Source of the DNA: Pomphorhynchus laevis
Taxonomy: Eukaryota > Acanthocephala > Palaeacanthocephala > Echinorhynchida > Pomphorhynchidae
NCBI GenBank assembly: GCA_012934845.2
Contig: WNNJ02002827.1
Coordinates: 62,001-126,000, forward strand
Reading direction: 5' to 3'
Length of the DNA stretch: 64,000 nt
Shown here: piece by piece, positions 32,799 through 43,290 of the stretch
Position numbering within the stretch: position 1 is the first letter of the stretch
Layout of the letters: each line of letters starts with the position of its first letter
Notes under the pieces: generated by a model
The model's database searches: none
The model's input: the letters and a program-made list of their open reading frames with translations, nothing else
Told to the model about the DNA's origin: nothing
Position numbers and translations under genes: made by a program

Positions 32799-34621
32799 AT
32801 TCTTCTTATTCTTCAGCCTTTGTCCCGCTTTGAGGCAGGGTCGGCTATGTGAGATTTAGCCCTCCATTTCGCTCTATTTTCGGCTTGGTCTGGGTGAAGT
32901 CCAGCTGCCTTGAGAACTGTGTGAAGGCCATCTAACTATCGGTGCTTGGGTCGACCTCTCGGGCGTTTGCCTATGATATCATACTTTAAGGCGGTCTTTG
33001 CAAGGGAATGATTTTCACTCCGCAACACGTGTCCATACCACCGGAGTCTGGCCCCTTGCATTTTATTTACGATAGGGGGGACGCCGTATCTTCGGAGGAT
33101 GTCCATATTTCTCACGTGGTTATACCGGGTAATTCCGCTTATCCACCGCAGCATTTTCGTCTCCATGACCGCAAAGCGTTGTTCCGCTGCCTTGGTAATA
33201 GGCAAGCACTCTGTGCCGTATATAGCCACAGGGCGAATGATTGAGCGGTAGATCTTTGATTTAAGGTGATCCTTGATGCGACGGTCACATAAAACACCTG
33301 TCGTGGCTCGCCATTTTGTCCACGCTGAGCTTATTTGTGCATTTACTTTATGAGTCACGTCGCCGCTTGCCGAGAGTATGGTTCCGAGGTACTTGAACCG
33401 GTCCGTACGTCTCAGGTCAAATCCATTAATATTGATGGTGCCACTTTCATGTGGGTCTGTTGTGAGGTATTCGGTCTTGTCTAGATTAAGTCGTAGTCCG
33501 TATTGTGCGAGTCGGTTATTCCATACAGTATTTGATTCCTCCAGGTCCTTTTTGTTTTCCGCCGCCAGCCAGACATCGTCAGCGTAAAGAATGGTATATG
33601 GAATCGACTTTTGGATATCTCGCGTTATAGCGTTCATAACTGTGTTGAAAAATGCCGGTGAGAGAGCACTTCCTTGATGGACCCCACTGATATTTGAAAT
33701 GGCTGTGACATTCCAGCTGCGCTTAGACCCGACTTTCGGTATTCTCGTAGAGCAGCATCATTCATGGGATTAGATGTTCCGGGACTTAATGCTGACGCAG
33801 CGCATACCATATTAATTCATGTGGTACATGATCAAAAGCCTTTTCCAAATCCAAGAATACAACGTGGAGCGGCTGATTTTTCTCCAAGTGTTTTTCTAGG
33901 AGCAGTCGTGCTACGTGGATAGCGTCAGTGGTGTCACAGCTTTTTACGAATCCTGTTTGGTTTACGGTGATATCAACAATGTCACGGATACGCTTATCTA
34001 GAATTCGTTCAAATATTTTCATTGTTTGCGAGAGCAGTCGAATTGGACGGTGACTTGAGTAGTCCGCTGCGTTCCCCTTCTTTTTCCATATTGGTATCGT
34101 GGTGCTGCTCTGCCAGTCGCTCGGTATGTTATACTTATCAATAATCTTGTTGAAGAAACTGGTTAGCCAGGGGATTGGGTCCCAGCTTTTGGCTTTCCAG
34201 AGCTCAGTCGCAATGTCGTCTGGACCTGTGGCTTTGCTAGTCATCATACGCTCTAATGCATCTTTCATCTTGTCCTCACTTATTTGAGGTAATGGACCGG
34301 ACGTTTCTGCAACTTTTGGGATCGGTAGATGCGGAAACTCTTCATTTGAGATTTCCTCAAAATGATCACGCCATCTATCTCGAACTTTCTGTCGATCAAT
34401 TATTAGTTTGCCGTCCCTTCCATTAATGCAGTAAAACTTTTCGATGTCCTGCGTGTTTTGATGCCTTCGCTTCACAAGCCGAAATAGGTCTCGTTCACCA
34501 TCGCGTGTATCGAGTCTTTTGTGCACCTTATCGTAGTGTACAGCTCTGGCAATCGCAACGGCCTTTTTTGAGTTTCTCTTGGCTAGGTGGTATGCATGCA
34601 AGTTTGCCTGTGTCTTGTCGC

Positions 34622-34690
<69 letters not shown>

Positions 34691-34778
34691 TAGATTTTCT
34701 TGCTTGATTTGAAAATCTATTAATATTTTGAAAGAATTGTCATCACGACAATCTCGAGCAACGCCGATTTGACTAATC

Positions 34779-34866
<88 letters not shown>

Positions 34867-36423
34867 AACATTCGTTTCTTATCCTTGACTTTCGATTTCA
34901 CATCTTCAGTCCAGAGCCACGTATCGCGCTTAATGTATCTTTTACCGGCTTTTGTACGACCAAGTGTCTTATCCACTATGGTATGTACTATATGTGCAGT
35001 CTTGCTCCATGTTTCTTCAACTGTGGTTACTTCGGGAAGCCGTATCCTCGAGACTATCTCTGCTTCCCTATCGCCAAAATTCCACCATTTGGTTCTTGAT
35101 GGTCCCGTGCGATTTTCCATCACGTTTTGCTGCGGTGGCTTGATTTTCATGACTGCAATTATTGGGCGGTGTTGCGTTGTTAGTGTCTCGTATGGTAAGG
35201 CCTTGACATTAGTTACAGTGGACAAGTTTTTACGCCGCACGAGAATATAATCGATTTGGGTTTTAATGTTCGTGCTGTAATATGCTGGGAGCTGCGTGTA
35301 TCGCTTGATGAACCATGTATTGGTAATAACGAGATCATGCGAGTCAGCAAACTCAATTATTCGTTCTCCATCATTATTCCTCGACCATAGCCTTTGTCAC
35401 CATGGCATGGAGATCCATCAGCAGTCTGCCCGATATCTCCGTTGAGATCTCCAGCAATTATGATAAGGTCTGCAGGAGAGATTTCCCGTGTGTGAGCGTC
35501 TAGCGTTTCTCAGAAGGCATCTTTCTCCATCTCACTGCGTCCAGTCTGTGGTGCATATGCGGAGAAAATGTGAGCTATGCGGTCCGCAGTTGCAATGCTT
35601 ATTTTCATGAGTCGATCGGTGTAGCGACTGACCTTCATAACTGAATCACGAAGTCGATCAGAAATTGCAATACCTACTCCGCTGCTAGTTCCCACCGTAC
35701 CATAGTAGAGAAGCTTGTAGCCACTGTTACCACGTTTTTGCTCCATATTGTACGCTTTAGATCCGTTCCACCGTGTTTCCTGCAGTGCACAAATATCTAT
35801 TTGTCTTCGTCTCAGCATTGATGCGATCTCCTCAACGTTAACAGTGAGAGTACCCACGTTCAGAGATGCTACACGAATCTTTTCGCCTGATGTCTCCATA
35901 TTCCTTTGGACTTGTTTGCTTGTGCCCCGACGCCGTCCTTGGGTCAGGAACCCTAGTATATTTTTCGGCCGAGCCGGGACCCGCCCTGCCGCGTCGATTG
36001 CGGTGTACGCCCTAGTCCCAGTGGAAACATTGGAAGGCTTTTATGTCATAATGCGTCGATTTTATTTTGTGACTGGCCTGTCGCAACAGCCTATCGTCAA
36101 CCACAGTTATAAGCGGTGAGCCTAACCGGTAATAAACCAATAGGATAACTTGTCCGGCAACAAGTGGCAGATCCTTATTTAATGGCAGGATCGACTCGCC
36201 ATATCATAGCGTTAAGCCCCCATTATATGAATGGATTTTTATAGACGTAAAGCTGCCACGCTTTACGACGCCATCGCGATAACGCTACTGCTTGCTGTCC
36301 GCGACTGCTTATTCGTCAAGCCGAAGCTCGCTTATATCGCAGCTAACCTGCATATCTGCAGGTCCTTCTCCTATCCGCAACCTGGGGACGCGCTGCGTGG
36401 CACAAGCTATGCCGCTCCGCCGA
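32799..36423 (-). mobile_element. RTE/BovB-like LINE, nearly full length
   Basis: On the minus strand the endonuclease starts at 35899 (IRVASLNVGTLTVNVEEI, DICALQETRWNGSKA, GVGIAISDRLRD, AYAPQTG, then AGDLNGDIG). The linker follows, then the RT (ATGPDDIATELWKA, SSHRPIRLLSQTMKIFERI, VVFLDLEKAFDHVPHELIWYALRQ, VHQGSALSPAFFNTVMNAITRD, TILYADDVWLA). The C-terminal region is typical of RTE: AVMETKMLRWISGITRYNHVRNMDI, ARLRWYGHVLRSE and KRPRGRPKHR. The 3' end shows the usual GCGGGACAAAGGCTGAAGAA. The upstream leader (36000-36420) is GC-rich with hairpins. Frames break near 35510, between 35510 and 35240, and at 33786-33640. A 245-bp TA-rich block is inserted at 34622-34866. Confidence 0.87.
34622..34866. 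repeat. TA tract, hairpin, TA tract block inside the RTE
   Basis: (TA)n at about 34624-34688 and 34783-34864 flank a 95-base core. The core begins with a perfect 16-bp inverted repeat, 34684-34699 against 34711-34726, with an 11-base loop. RTE coding sequence runs up to both edges in the same frame (KDKKRMFH on one side, GDKTQANLHAYHLAKRN on the other), so the block looks like an insertion without loss of RTE sequence. Confidence 0.75.
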
Positions 36424-37965
36424 ACATTTTAAAATCTATATGCTCATCGATATCCCCATTTCTAACAACCTTGTTTAACTCGTCCATCCGCAGTCGCATC
36501 TTCCCTTCACACTGGAAATCTGCAATCGTTCGTCCCCTCCTTAAGAAACAATCGCTCGACCCCTCCCTTCCTCCTAGCTATCGCCCTATTTCACGACTCG
36601 CTACTCTTTCAAAGCTCTTAGAACACCTCATCTAAATACAGATCAACGCTTTTCTCTCCTCATCCAATCTGTATCCTCCTTTCCAATCCGCTTTCCGCTC
36701 TAATCACTCCACAGAAATCGCATCCATAAAAGTGTACAACGACTTACTCATTTCTCGAGGCAAAGCTCTATATAGTGTTCTCATCTCCCTCGACCTCTCC
36801 TCCGCATTCGACATTGTCGACCACTCCGTCCTCCTTTCTCGCCTTCGTTATGATTACGGCTTTTCTTCCTTTTCCGTAGCATGGTTTGCCTTATATCTAT
36901 CCGAAGTTCCTTTCGCGTCTGACCTAATTCATCATCCTCCCCTCCCATCGCTATTTTTTGTGGGGTCCCACAAGGTTCAGTCCTAGCCCTGCTTTTCTCT
37001 CTTCTGCTTGGCGATCTATCTCTGTTTATCAAACCTTACTCCTTTAAGGTCATGCAATACGCCGATGACATCCTCATCTATGCTCATGCACCCGCACATC
37101 GCATACACGATATCGGCATTTCTGCCTCCAACTGTCTTTCTTCTATCTACAAACGTCCCTCTAATCTCCATCTCGTTCTAAACCCGAAAAGTCCAAAATA
37201 ATGTGGATCCTCCCCCGTAAACCAAACATATCTCATCCCACTGTATATTTTGCCTCATCAATCATCCTCATAGTCCACAATCTTACTTTCTTAGGATTTA
37301 ATTTCGATGATTACATTTCCTTTAAACCCTTCGTCCGTGACAAGGTCCGCTCATCTAACTTAATTCTCCGTGACATCCGCCGTATCCGCCCCCTTATCGA
37401 CTTCCGTTCTTGTATGTATCTTCTTTCATCGTTTCTTTTCCCTAAAATCGATTACTGCCTTAGCCTTTTCGCCAATTCTCCAAAATCCATTATCCTACCC
37501 CTAAAACGCATCATCAACTCCGCTATTCGAGTGCTCCTACGTTTCTGTCGCTTTGACCACACATCCACACATCTTGCCCAACTCTCCTGGCCCACCATCT
37601 ACATCCGCATACAACTCCTCCTTCTTCTCGAAATGTTTCGTCTCATCGCTGTCGGCTCCTCGCCGTTCATCAACCTCCCATTCTTAGACGGCACTCGTCC
37701 CACATCTCTATCACTGCGTTCCCGTCATTCCCTCTTACTCTACGTTCTCAATTGCTTTAACAACTACGGTTTCCGATCCTTCCTCGTCGTCGCCCCACTC
37801 GCCTGAAATCAGCTCCCACTCGACTTCCGCCTCGCTCCCTCCTTTATTGCATTCAAATGCCGCCTCCGTACCCACCTCCTAGACATGATTTAGATTTTTG
37901 TTTGTTGTTGTGGTCATGTAAGCGTGCGCCGACACACATTTGCCACGTAAAAATAAATCTTTTTT
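36424..37965 (+). mobile_element. Family A1 LINE, right part of the copy split by the RTE
   Basis: It continues exactly where 32798 stops: SICSSISPFLTTLFNSSIRSRIFPSHWKS, the RT (LDLSSAFDIVDHSVLLSRLRYDYGF at 36790, the VPQGSV block at about 36960, YADDILIYAH at 37055), the C-terminal region to 37865 and the 3' end at 37910-37960. It has frame breaks near 36635, 36985 and 37190 and a stop at 37804-37806. The terminal hairpin is partly degraded. Confidence 0.83.
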
Positions 37966-38639
37966 TACGCATAGATACAAAATATTAATATATCATTCTT
38001 AAAAAGAAATTTTAAAACTCAGAATATTTATGATGTGAAATTCATGCTTGCAATATCAAGTAGTTTGTTTTAGATCGCTGTCGATGCTATTAACTAAATC
38101 TTTATAATGGAAACAACAATCTTTACAAATCGAACAGAATGTGAAACGCTTGACTAATACCGGCATAGCATGGGGCAATTTTAAATATCAATAATTGTTA
38201 ATAGTATCGAGTGATAAATCATCTTTACTATTTTCTTCATTATTTACAAAAACGGCAAATAGTATATTTTGCAAACGATAATAAATAAAAATAAATAATA
38301 AATAAATAATAAAATATAAATATAATGGATTTTTTCTTTTACTTATAATTTTACAATATACAAAACAACAAAATATTATTTTAATTTGGTCAGTATATAC
38401 TTTATTTGTGACATAACTGAACATCAATGTACTCCGATCTAATATACAGTGATTGAGCAACGAAGAAAACGTTTTCTCTTAAAAAATATTTAAGACACAA
38501 ATTTTATTAAAATTTTAAATTGTTTTGGATTTTTCTCCGATAATCAAAAACAAATCAACCTCACTAGGGAATTTTCGCCAATGCGATTGGCCTCTGAAGG
38601 CAAAATGTTAAGAGGCCAATTAATAAAAACGGTTTAGAC
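37966..38639. other. Unassigned AT-rich stretch
   Basis: A 90-codon frame on the minus strand (38188-38460) is dominated by Ile, Tyr and Phe and is probably chance. At about 38610 a single GAGGCCAATTAATAA unit matches the minisatellite at 41160-41430. Confidence 0.35.
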
Positions 38640-39310
38640 TAAATAGATCAACAATAAGTAACCTTTTGGTTTCTTCCAACTCATGGCAGTCTTTATTAGA
38701 TGAACGAGTTCAATCGGATATACTTTTCGTAGATTTCCCTCTTGCTTTCGATTCGGCTCTGCATGATCGTCTCATTCAGAAATTGAGGTCACTAAGTGTC
38801 TGTCCAACGCATATCGCCTGAATTGCAATTTACATAAGTTCACGTTCTTTCAAAGTACGTGTAAGTGCAGATATGTCCACCACATTCGTTATTTATTCTG
38901 ATGTTCCACAGGGCGATGTTATCTCACCACTTTTTTATTGTCTATATCAATGATCTCCCGTCAGTAATCGTTCTAATGTCATCATGTATACTGACGATGT
39001 TAAGATATGGCGACGTTTTAGAGATGGGAGGGACATTAATATTCTTCAAACTGATCTGACATGTCTAGAAAACTCGGCATCAGAAAATGATTTGAGGGTT
39101 AACCACTCTAAATGTGCTCACATGTCCATTGGTTCTTCACTCAACTCATCGTATCAGACAGGTCCGATTCAGATAAGTCAAGTAAGTGAATTCAAAGATC
39201 TTGGTGTGATGATGAAAGGTAGTTCAAAAACTAATATTCACATTAGATATATTGGTAATCGAAGCTATTGTATTTTACGGATGTTTTTTAAGTATTTTGA
39301 ACGGATAAGT
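38640..39310 (+). mobile_element. Family B-like LINE RT, left part, split by an A1 insertion
   Basis: RT remnants include SLLDERVQSDILFVDF (about 38695), RSFKVRV, VPQGDVISPLFYCLY (about 38905) and the catalytic YTDDVKIWRRF at 38985. ENDLRVNHSKCAHMSIGSS and FKDLGVMMKGSSKTNIHIRYIGN follow. The order matches 45110-45680 of the complete family B copy, but the sequence is divergent, so it is a related family. The copy resumes at 40576 after the A1 insertion. Stops and frameshifts are present, and the second residue of YADD is Thr. Confidence 0.75.
39273..39310. repeat. 38-bp target duplication, left copy
   Basis: It matches 40576-40613 at 33 of 38 positions and brackets the A1 insertion. Confidence 0.65.
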
Positions 39311-39318
39311 ACATTAGT

Positions 39319-39346
39319 GAGTAGGATGGATAAGTCCATCCTACTC
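39319..39346. repeat. Perfect fold-back at a LINE junction
   Basis: GAGTAGGATGGA and TCCATCCTACTC, 12 bases each, are exact complements around TAAG. The right arm runs into A1 sequence (CTACTCATTTCTCG) and also contains the AAGTCCATC of the target. Confidence 0.8.
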
Positions 39347-40575
39347 ATTTCTCGTGACAAGGTTTTATATAGCGTTCTCATCACCCTCGACCTCTCATCC
39401 GCTTTAGATATCGTCAACCACTCCATCCTCCTTTCTCGCCTTCGTGAGGATTACGGCTTTTCTTCCCCCTCCGTAGCATACTTTGCCTCATATCTATCCG
39501 ACCGTTCCTTTCGCGTCTGTTCTAATTCATTATCCTCCCATCCCATCCCTATTTTTTGCGGGTTCCCACAAGGTTCAGTCCTAGGTCCCCTGCTTTTCTC
39601 TTTTCTAGTCGGCGATCTCTCTCCGTTTATCAAACCTTACTATTTTAACATAATGCAATACGCCGATGACATCCTCATTTATGTTAATGCTCCTGCACAT
39701 CGCATACACGATATCGCAATTTCTGCTTCAAACTGTATTTCTTCTATCTACAAACGTATATCCCATCTTCGTTTCATAATAAACTCAGACAAGTCCAAAA
39801 TAATGTAAATCCTCCCCGTCAACCTAACATATCTCGTGCCCTATATCGTTTGACTCATTGATCATCCCCATAGTCCACAATCTCTTTCTTAGGATTCCAT
39901 TTCGGTGATCACGCTACCCTTAAACCTTTCGTCTTTGACAAGGTCCGCTTGTCTAACTTAATTATCCTTGCCATTCGCCGTATCCGCGCCATTATCGACT
40001 TCCGTTCCTGTATATATTTACTTTCATCGCTTCTTTTCCTTATTATCGATTACTGCCTTAGCCTTTTTGCCAATTTTCCAAAATCCATTATCCTACCTTT
40101 ACAACGAATCAACTCCGCGGTTCGGATTTATTTGTTCGGGTTGGTTCGTTTGCTCCTACGTCTCCGTCGCTTTGACCACACATCCACATATCTTGCCAAC
40201 CTCTCCTGGCCCACCATCCACATCCGCATACAACTCCACCTTCTTATCGTAACTTTTAGTCTCATCGCTGTCGGCTCTTCGTCGTTCATCAACCTCCCAT
40301 TCTTAGACGACACTCGTCCCACATCTGTGTCACTGCATTCCCGTCATTCCCTCTTACTCTACGTTCCCAATTGCTCTAACAACTACGGTTTCCGATCCTT
40401 CCTTGTCGCCGCCCCACTCTCCTGGAATCAACTCCTAATTGACGTCTGCCGCGCGCCCTCCTTTACTCCATTCAAATGCCGCCTCCGTACCCACCTCCTA
40501 GATATGATTTATATTTTTGTGTTTTGTTGTCGTGGTCATGTAAGCGTGCGCTGACACGCATTTGCTACGTAAAAA
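39341..40575 (+). mobile_element. Family A1 LINE, 5'-truncated insertion
   Basis: It starts at LLISRDKVLYSVLITLDLSS in the RT and includes VCSNSLSSHPIPIFCGFPQGSVLGPLLF and YADDILIYVNAPAH (39660). After a break at 39806 come the thumb and C-terminal region (39949-40510) and the 3' end GCGTGCGCTGACACGC at 40542-40557. A 33-base stretch rich in TTCGGTTTGG near 40120-40150 (RIYLFGLVRLLLR) duplicates part of the LQRINSAVRILLRLRR region. It is moderately decayed. Confidence 0.8.
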
Positions 40576-41095
40576 TTTTATGGATGTTTTTCAAGTCTTT
40601 TGATGGGATAAGTCCATCAATGTTCAAGCGACTATTTTGCTCATATATTCTACCCATTCTTGAATACGGTTTACCTGTAAGTTATCCAGATACTTAAAAG
40701 TAATGCCGTGACATTGAGAACCTGTTACGTAAAGGGTCGCGCATGATTCCGAATTTCTCTAATTTGAGATTTGCTGAACGTTTGACACCTCTACGTCTTG
40801 GCACCTTAAAAAATCGAAGATCAGCCATTGAGTTATCAACTGCAGTGAAAAATGTTTTCGATGGCTTTGAAGGTCTCTCCAGATTACTATCCGTGAATGA
40901 TAGACGAGAAACTCGTGGGCATGTGTTTAAATTAATAAAGCCCTATTATTGATTTGCAACCAGAGTAACTAATAAGTGGAATGCATTAGTGCATGAATAT
41001 CTCTCGTAGTATATCTAGTGATGCTATCAAGAAGGCCATCGAAGCCGAGATGAGGAATTTGCGATTTCTTTTTGATTGAATTCTTTATTTGTTGG
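40576..41095 (+). mobile_element. Family B-like LINE, right part: ORF2 C-terminus and 3' end
   Basis: It resumes MDVFQVFDGISPSMFKRLFCSYILPILEYGLPV (about 40580-40680), then NLRFAERLTPLRLGTLKNRRSAIELSTAVKN, typical of LINE C-termini, ending near 41080. It matches the position in family B after FKRLFISIVRPHLEYCI. Several stops are present. Confidence 0.72.
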
Positions 41096-41159
41096 CATTT
41101 CTTTTATTGTTTTGTAAGCAACACGAGCTTGTAGTTCATTTGCTGTTGTTTCTTATAGT

Positions 41160-41430
41160 AATATTAATAAGCCAATTAATAGGGGCCAATTAATAGAGAT
41201 CAATAAGGGCAATTAGTAAGATCCAATTAATAAGAGCCAATTAATAAGGCCAATTAATAAGGGCCAAATAGTCAAATTAATAGGGGGCAACTAGTAGAGG
41301 CTAACAAATAAAGGCGAATTGGTAGATGCTAACTAAAGACCAATTAATAAGGCATATTAATATAGGTCGATTTATAGATATTAATGTAGGTCAATTAATA
41401 AGGGACAATTAAAATAGGCCAATTGAATTG
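41160..41430. repeat. Degenerate GGCCAATTAATAAG minisatellite
   Basis: About 14-18 loosely conserved units of the type GCCAATTAATAAGG, with variants such as GATCCAATTAATAAGA, run through this stretch. One unit of the same type lies at about 38610 on the other side of the LINE pair. Confidence 0.75.
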
Positions 41431-41639
41431 GCCAAAATTTGCAAAGTAGATTTAGTTTTATTCTTGTAGAAAAAGCCAAGACTATTAAATTTGCTCAGAA
41501 AATAATACTACATTATTATTTTTGTGATACTATATGTTGTCAGTTAACACCAAATCGTTTGTAAAATAATTTGCCATCAAATTATTTTTTTGACCTTAAA
41601 AAAATTTTGGTTTTTTATAAACATACATGTTCTAGCAAA
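41431..41639. other. Unassigned AT-rich stretch
   Basis: No gene or repeat seen between the minisatellite and the family B LINE leader. Confidence 0.3.
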
Positions 41640-41778
41640 TTACAATCTAAAGTAAATACATCGACTATACAACTACTACTTACAAGCTACTACTTACAAT
41701 ACACAACTACTTACAAGCAAGCCCAACGAACACACAAGCTTAAACACACAATTATTCGATTACAACGAGCGAAACGAG

Positions 41779-43290
41779 TTGACACAACAATCGATGGCAA
41801 GAACAAAGAAGACAGAAACGAAAAAATGCTTAGCAAGTCAGCAGATTAACGGTACTCGCAATCAGACTGCACCAAAATTAGCAAGCCCATCCTCTGGGTA
41901 TCAGCAACGCGAGGTATCTTGCAGCAGATCTGGATGCGACATATGGACAGCTGTCAACGTTCCATCCTGTCTGACGAAATCGCTACTGTCTAGGGATTTT
42001 GTTTGTGGGTTCTGTGCCTCCGAATTGCTCTCCTTGTTGTTCAAGGGCCATTGTAACGATCAAGTATCAATAAATGCTTTAAAGAGGAACGCAGATTCAA
42101 ACAGTCACAACGATGGGGAAGATCATAGTATTAACGAACCAGAACGGAGTTCAGAAGCGTTCAGAAAGTCAAGCAGCTCGTCGTCAGGGATTGATGATGT
42201 TTCGGCCACTCCAAAATCATATGAGATAGGAACCAATAATGCTATTCATGTACTCAATCATTCTCTCACGCAGCAGTCGAAGTAGGAACTGAACGATCGA
42301 TCAATCATACCCTTCAATAACAATTCAACTCAATGCTTCGTTAGGGATGCATTGCATGAGACTAATGTGATGGATTACTCCTTCAAACAACTTCCTGTTT
42401 TGGATTCTATTGTTCATCCCCATATATTGGACTCAAGCAGCGTCGGTCTTGATGTAGATAGCAAATGTTCCGCCCTCAAGCATGCGAATGTTGATTTGTC
42501 AACTCCTGTTAACACTTCCTCGGGCAGTGATTGTTCTCAAAACTGTCCTCTAGGTAGTGATTGTAGTGAGCGTCCTTGTGCTTACCCGCAGCAACTGCAT
42601 CTCCGCTGCAGTTTATGCGTTGCTCCTCTAGTAGCCCCGTTTATTGAGAGCGTTAAGGATCTTGCAAAGGCTAGTCAGATTATAGTTAGGCCTATAGATA
42701 ATCTACGACAAATAGTTAGCCTTCCAAATAATAAACAACATGCAGTGATTCCTCCAAATCATCGACGGCCATCGATTACCCCTGAGACTCATTCTTCATT
42801 AGTTCCGTCTGCTAGCCCTAAACAATTTAGCTCTAGACAATTTAACTCCAGAAGAGAGTTAAACGTTATCGTGAGCGGTGTTGAAGAATCTCTCAGTAAC
42901 AATCCCCAATGTAGACTGGATGACGATATTGTGCATATTCGCGCAGTGTTTTCTAAGATTTTTCTCCAGAGCGATGTGGATGTTGCGAAGTGTCTTAAAG
43001 TTCGAAGAGTTTTTCGTCTAGGCAAGAAACTTTCAGATAGACCTAGACTTCTAAAAGTTGTTCTAGACTCAAAAGATCATGTTGACTTCCTCCTCAAGCA
43101 TGCATTTAGATTATCGCGCTCTGATTTTCATATACTCCGTGATTTATCTCCTGCAGATCGCTTGAGAAGACACGAGGCTTTCAACGAGCTGCATCGACGG
43201 CTGGAAAGTGGTGAGGGCAACCTATGTGTTCGGAATTTTCGGGTGGTCAAGTGGCGTCCGACTGTCCGGTGGCATCCCTTACTTCTGTAG
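41779..43290 (+). pseudogene. Family B LINE ORF1 protein with one internal stop
   Basis: The product is the RNA-binding ORF1 protein of a CR1-type LINE, 503 codons if the TAG at 42283-42285 is ignored (both halves are in the same frame). The four-cysteine finger is C43-x4-C48-DIWT, x22, C71-GFC74. A Ser/Asn-rich linker contains a second Cys cluster (DCSQNCPLGSDCSERPC, then LRCSLCVAP). The RNA-binding core begins at RRELNVIVSGVEESLSNN (42850) and includes VRRVFRLGKK and PRLLKVVLDSKDH. The C-terminal domain is FHILRDLSPADRLRRHEAFNELHRRLESGEGNLCVRNF. The core and C-terminal parts align with family A2 ORF1 throughout. Confidence 0.83.

Noticed and set aside
38188-38460. 90-codon minus frame as a possible membrane protein
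   Set aside because: Hydrophobic composition follows from AT-rich DNA. There are no motifs and no relatives in the window.
41160-41430. CRISPR-like array
   Set aside because: Units are degenerate and contiguous with no unique spacers, and the genome is eukaryotic.
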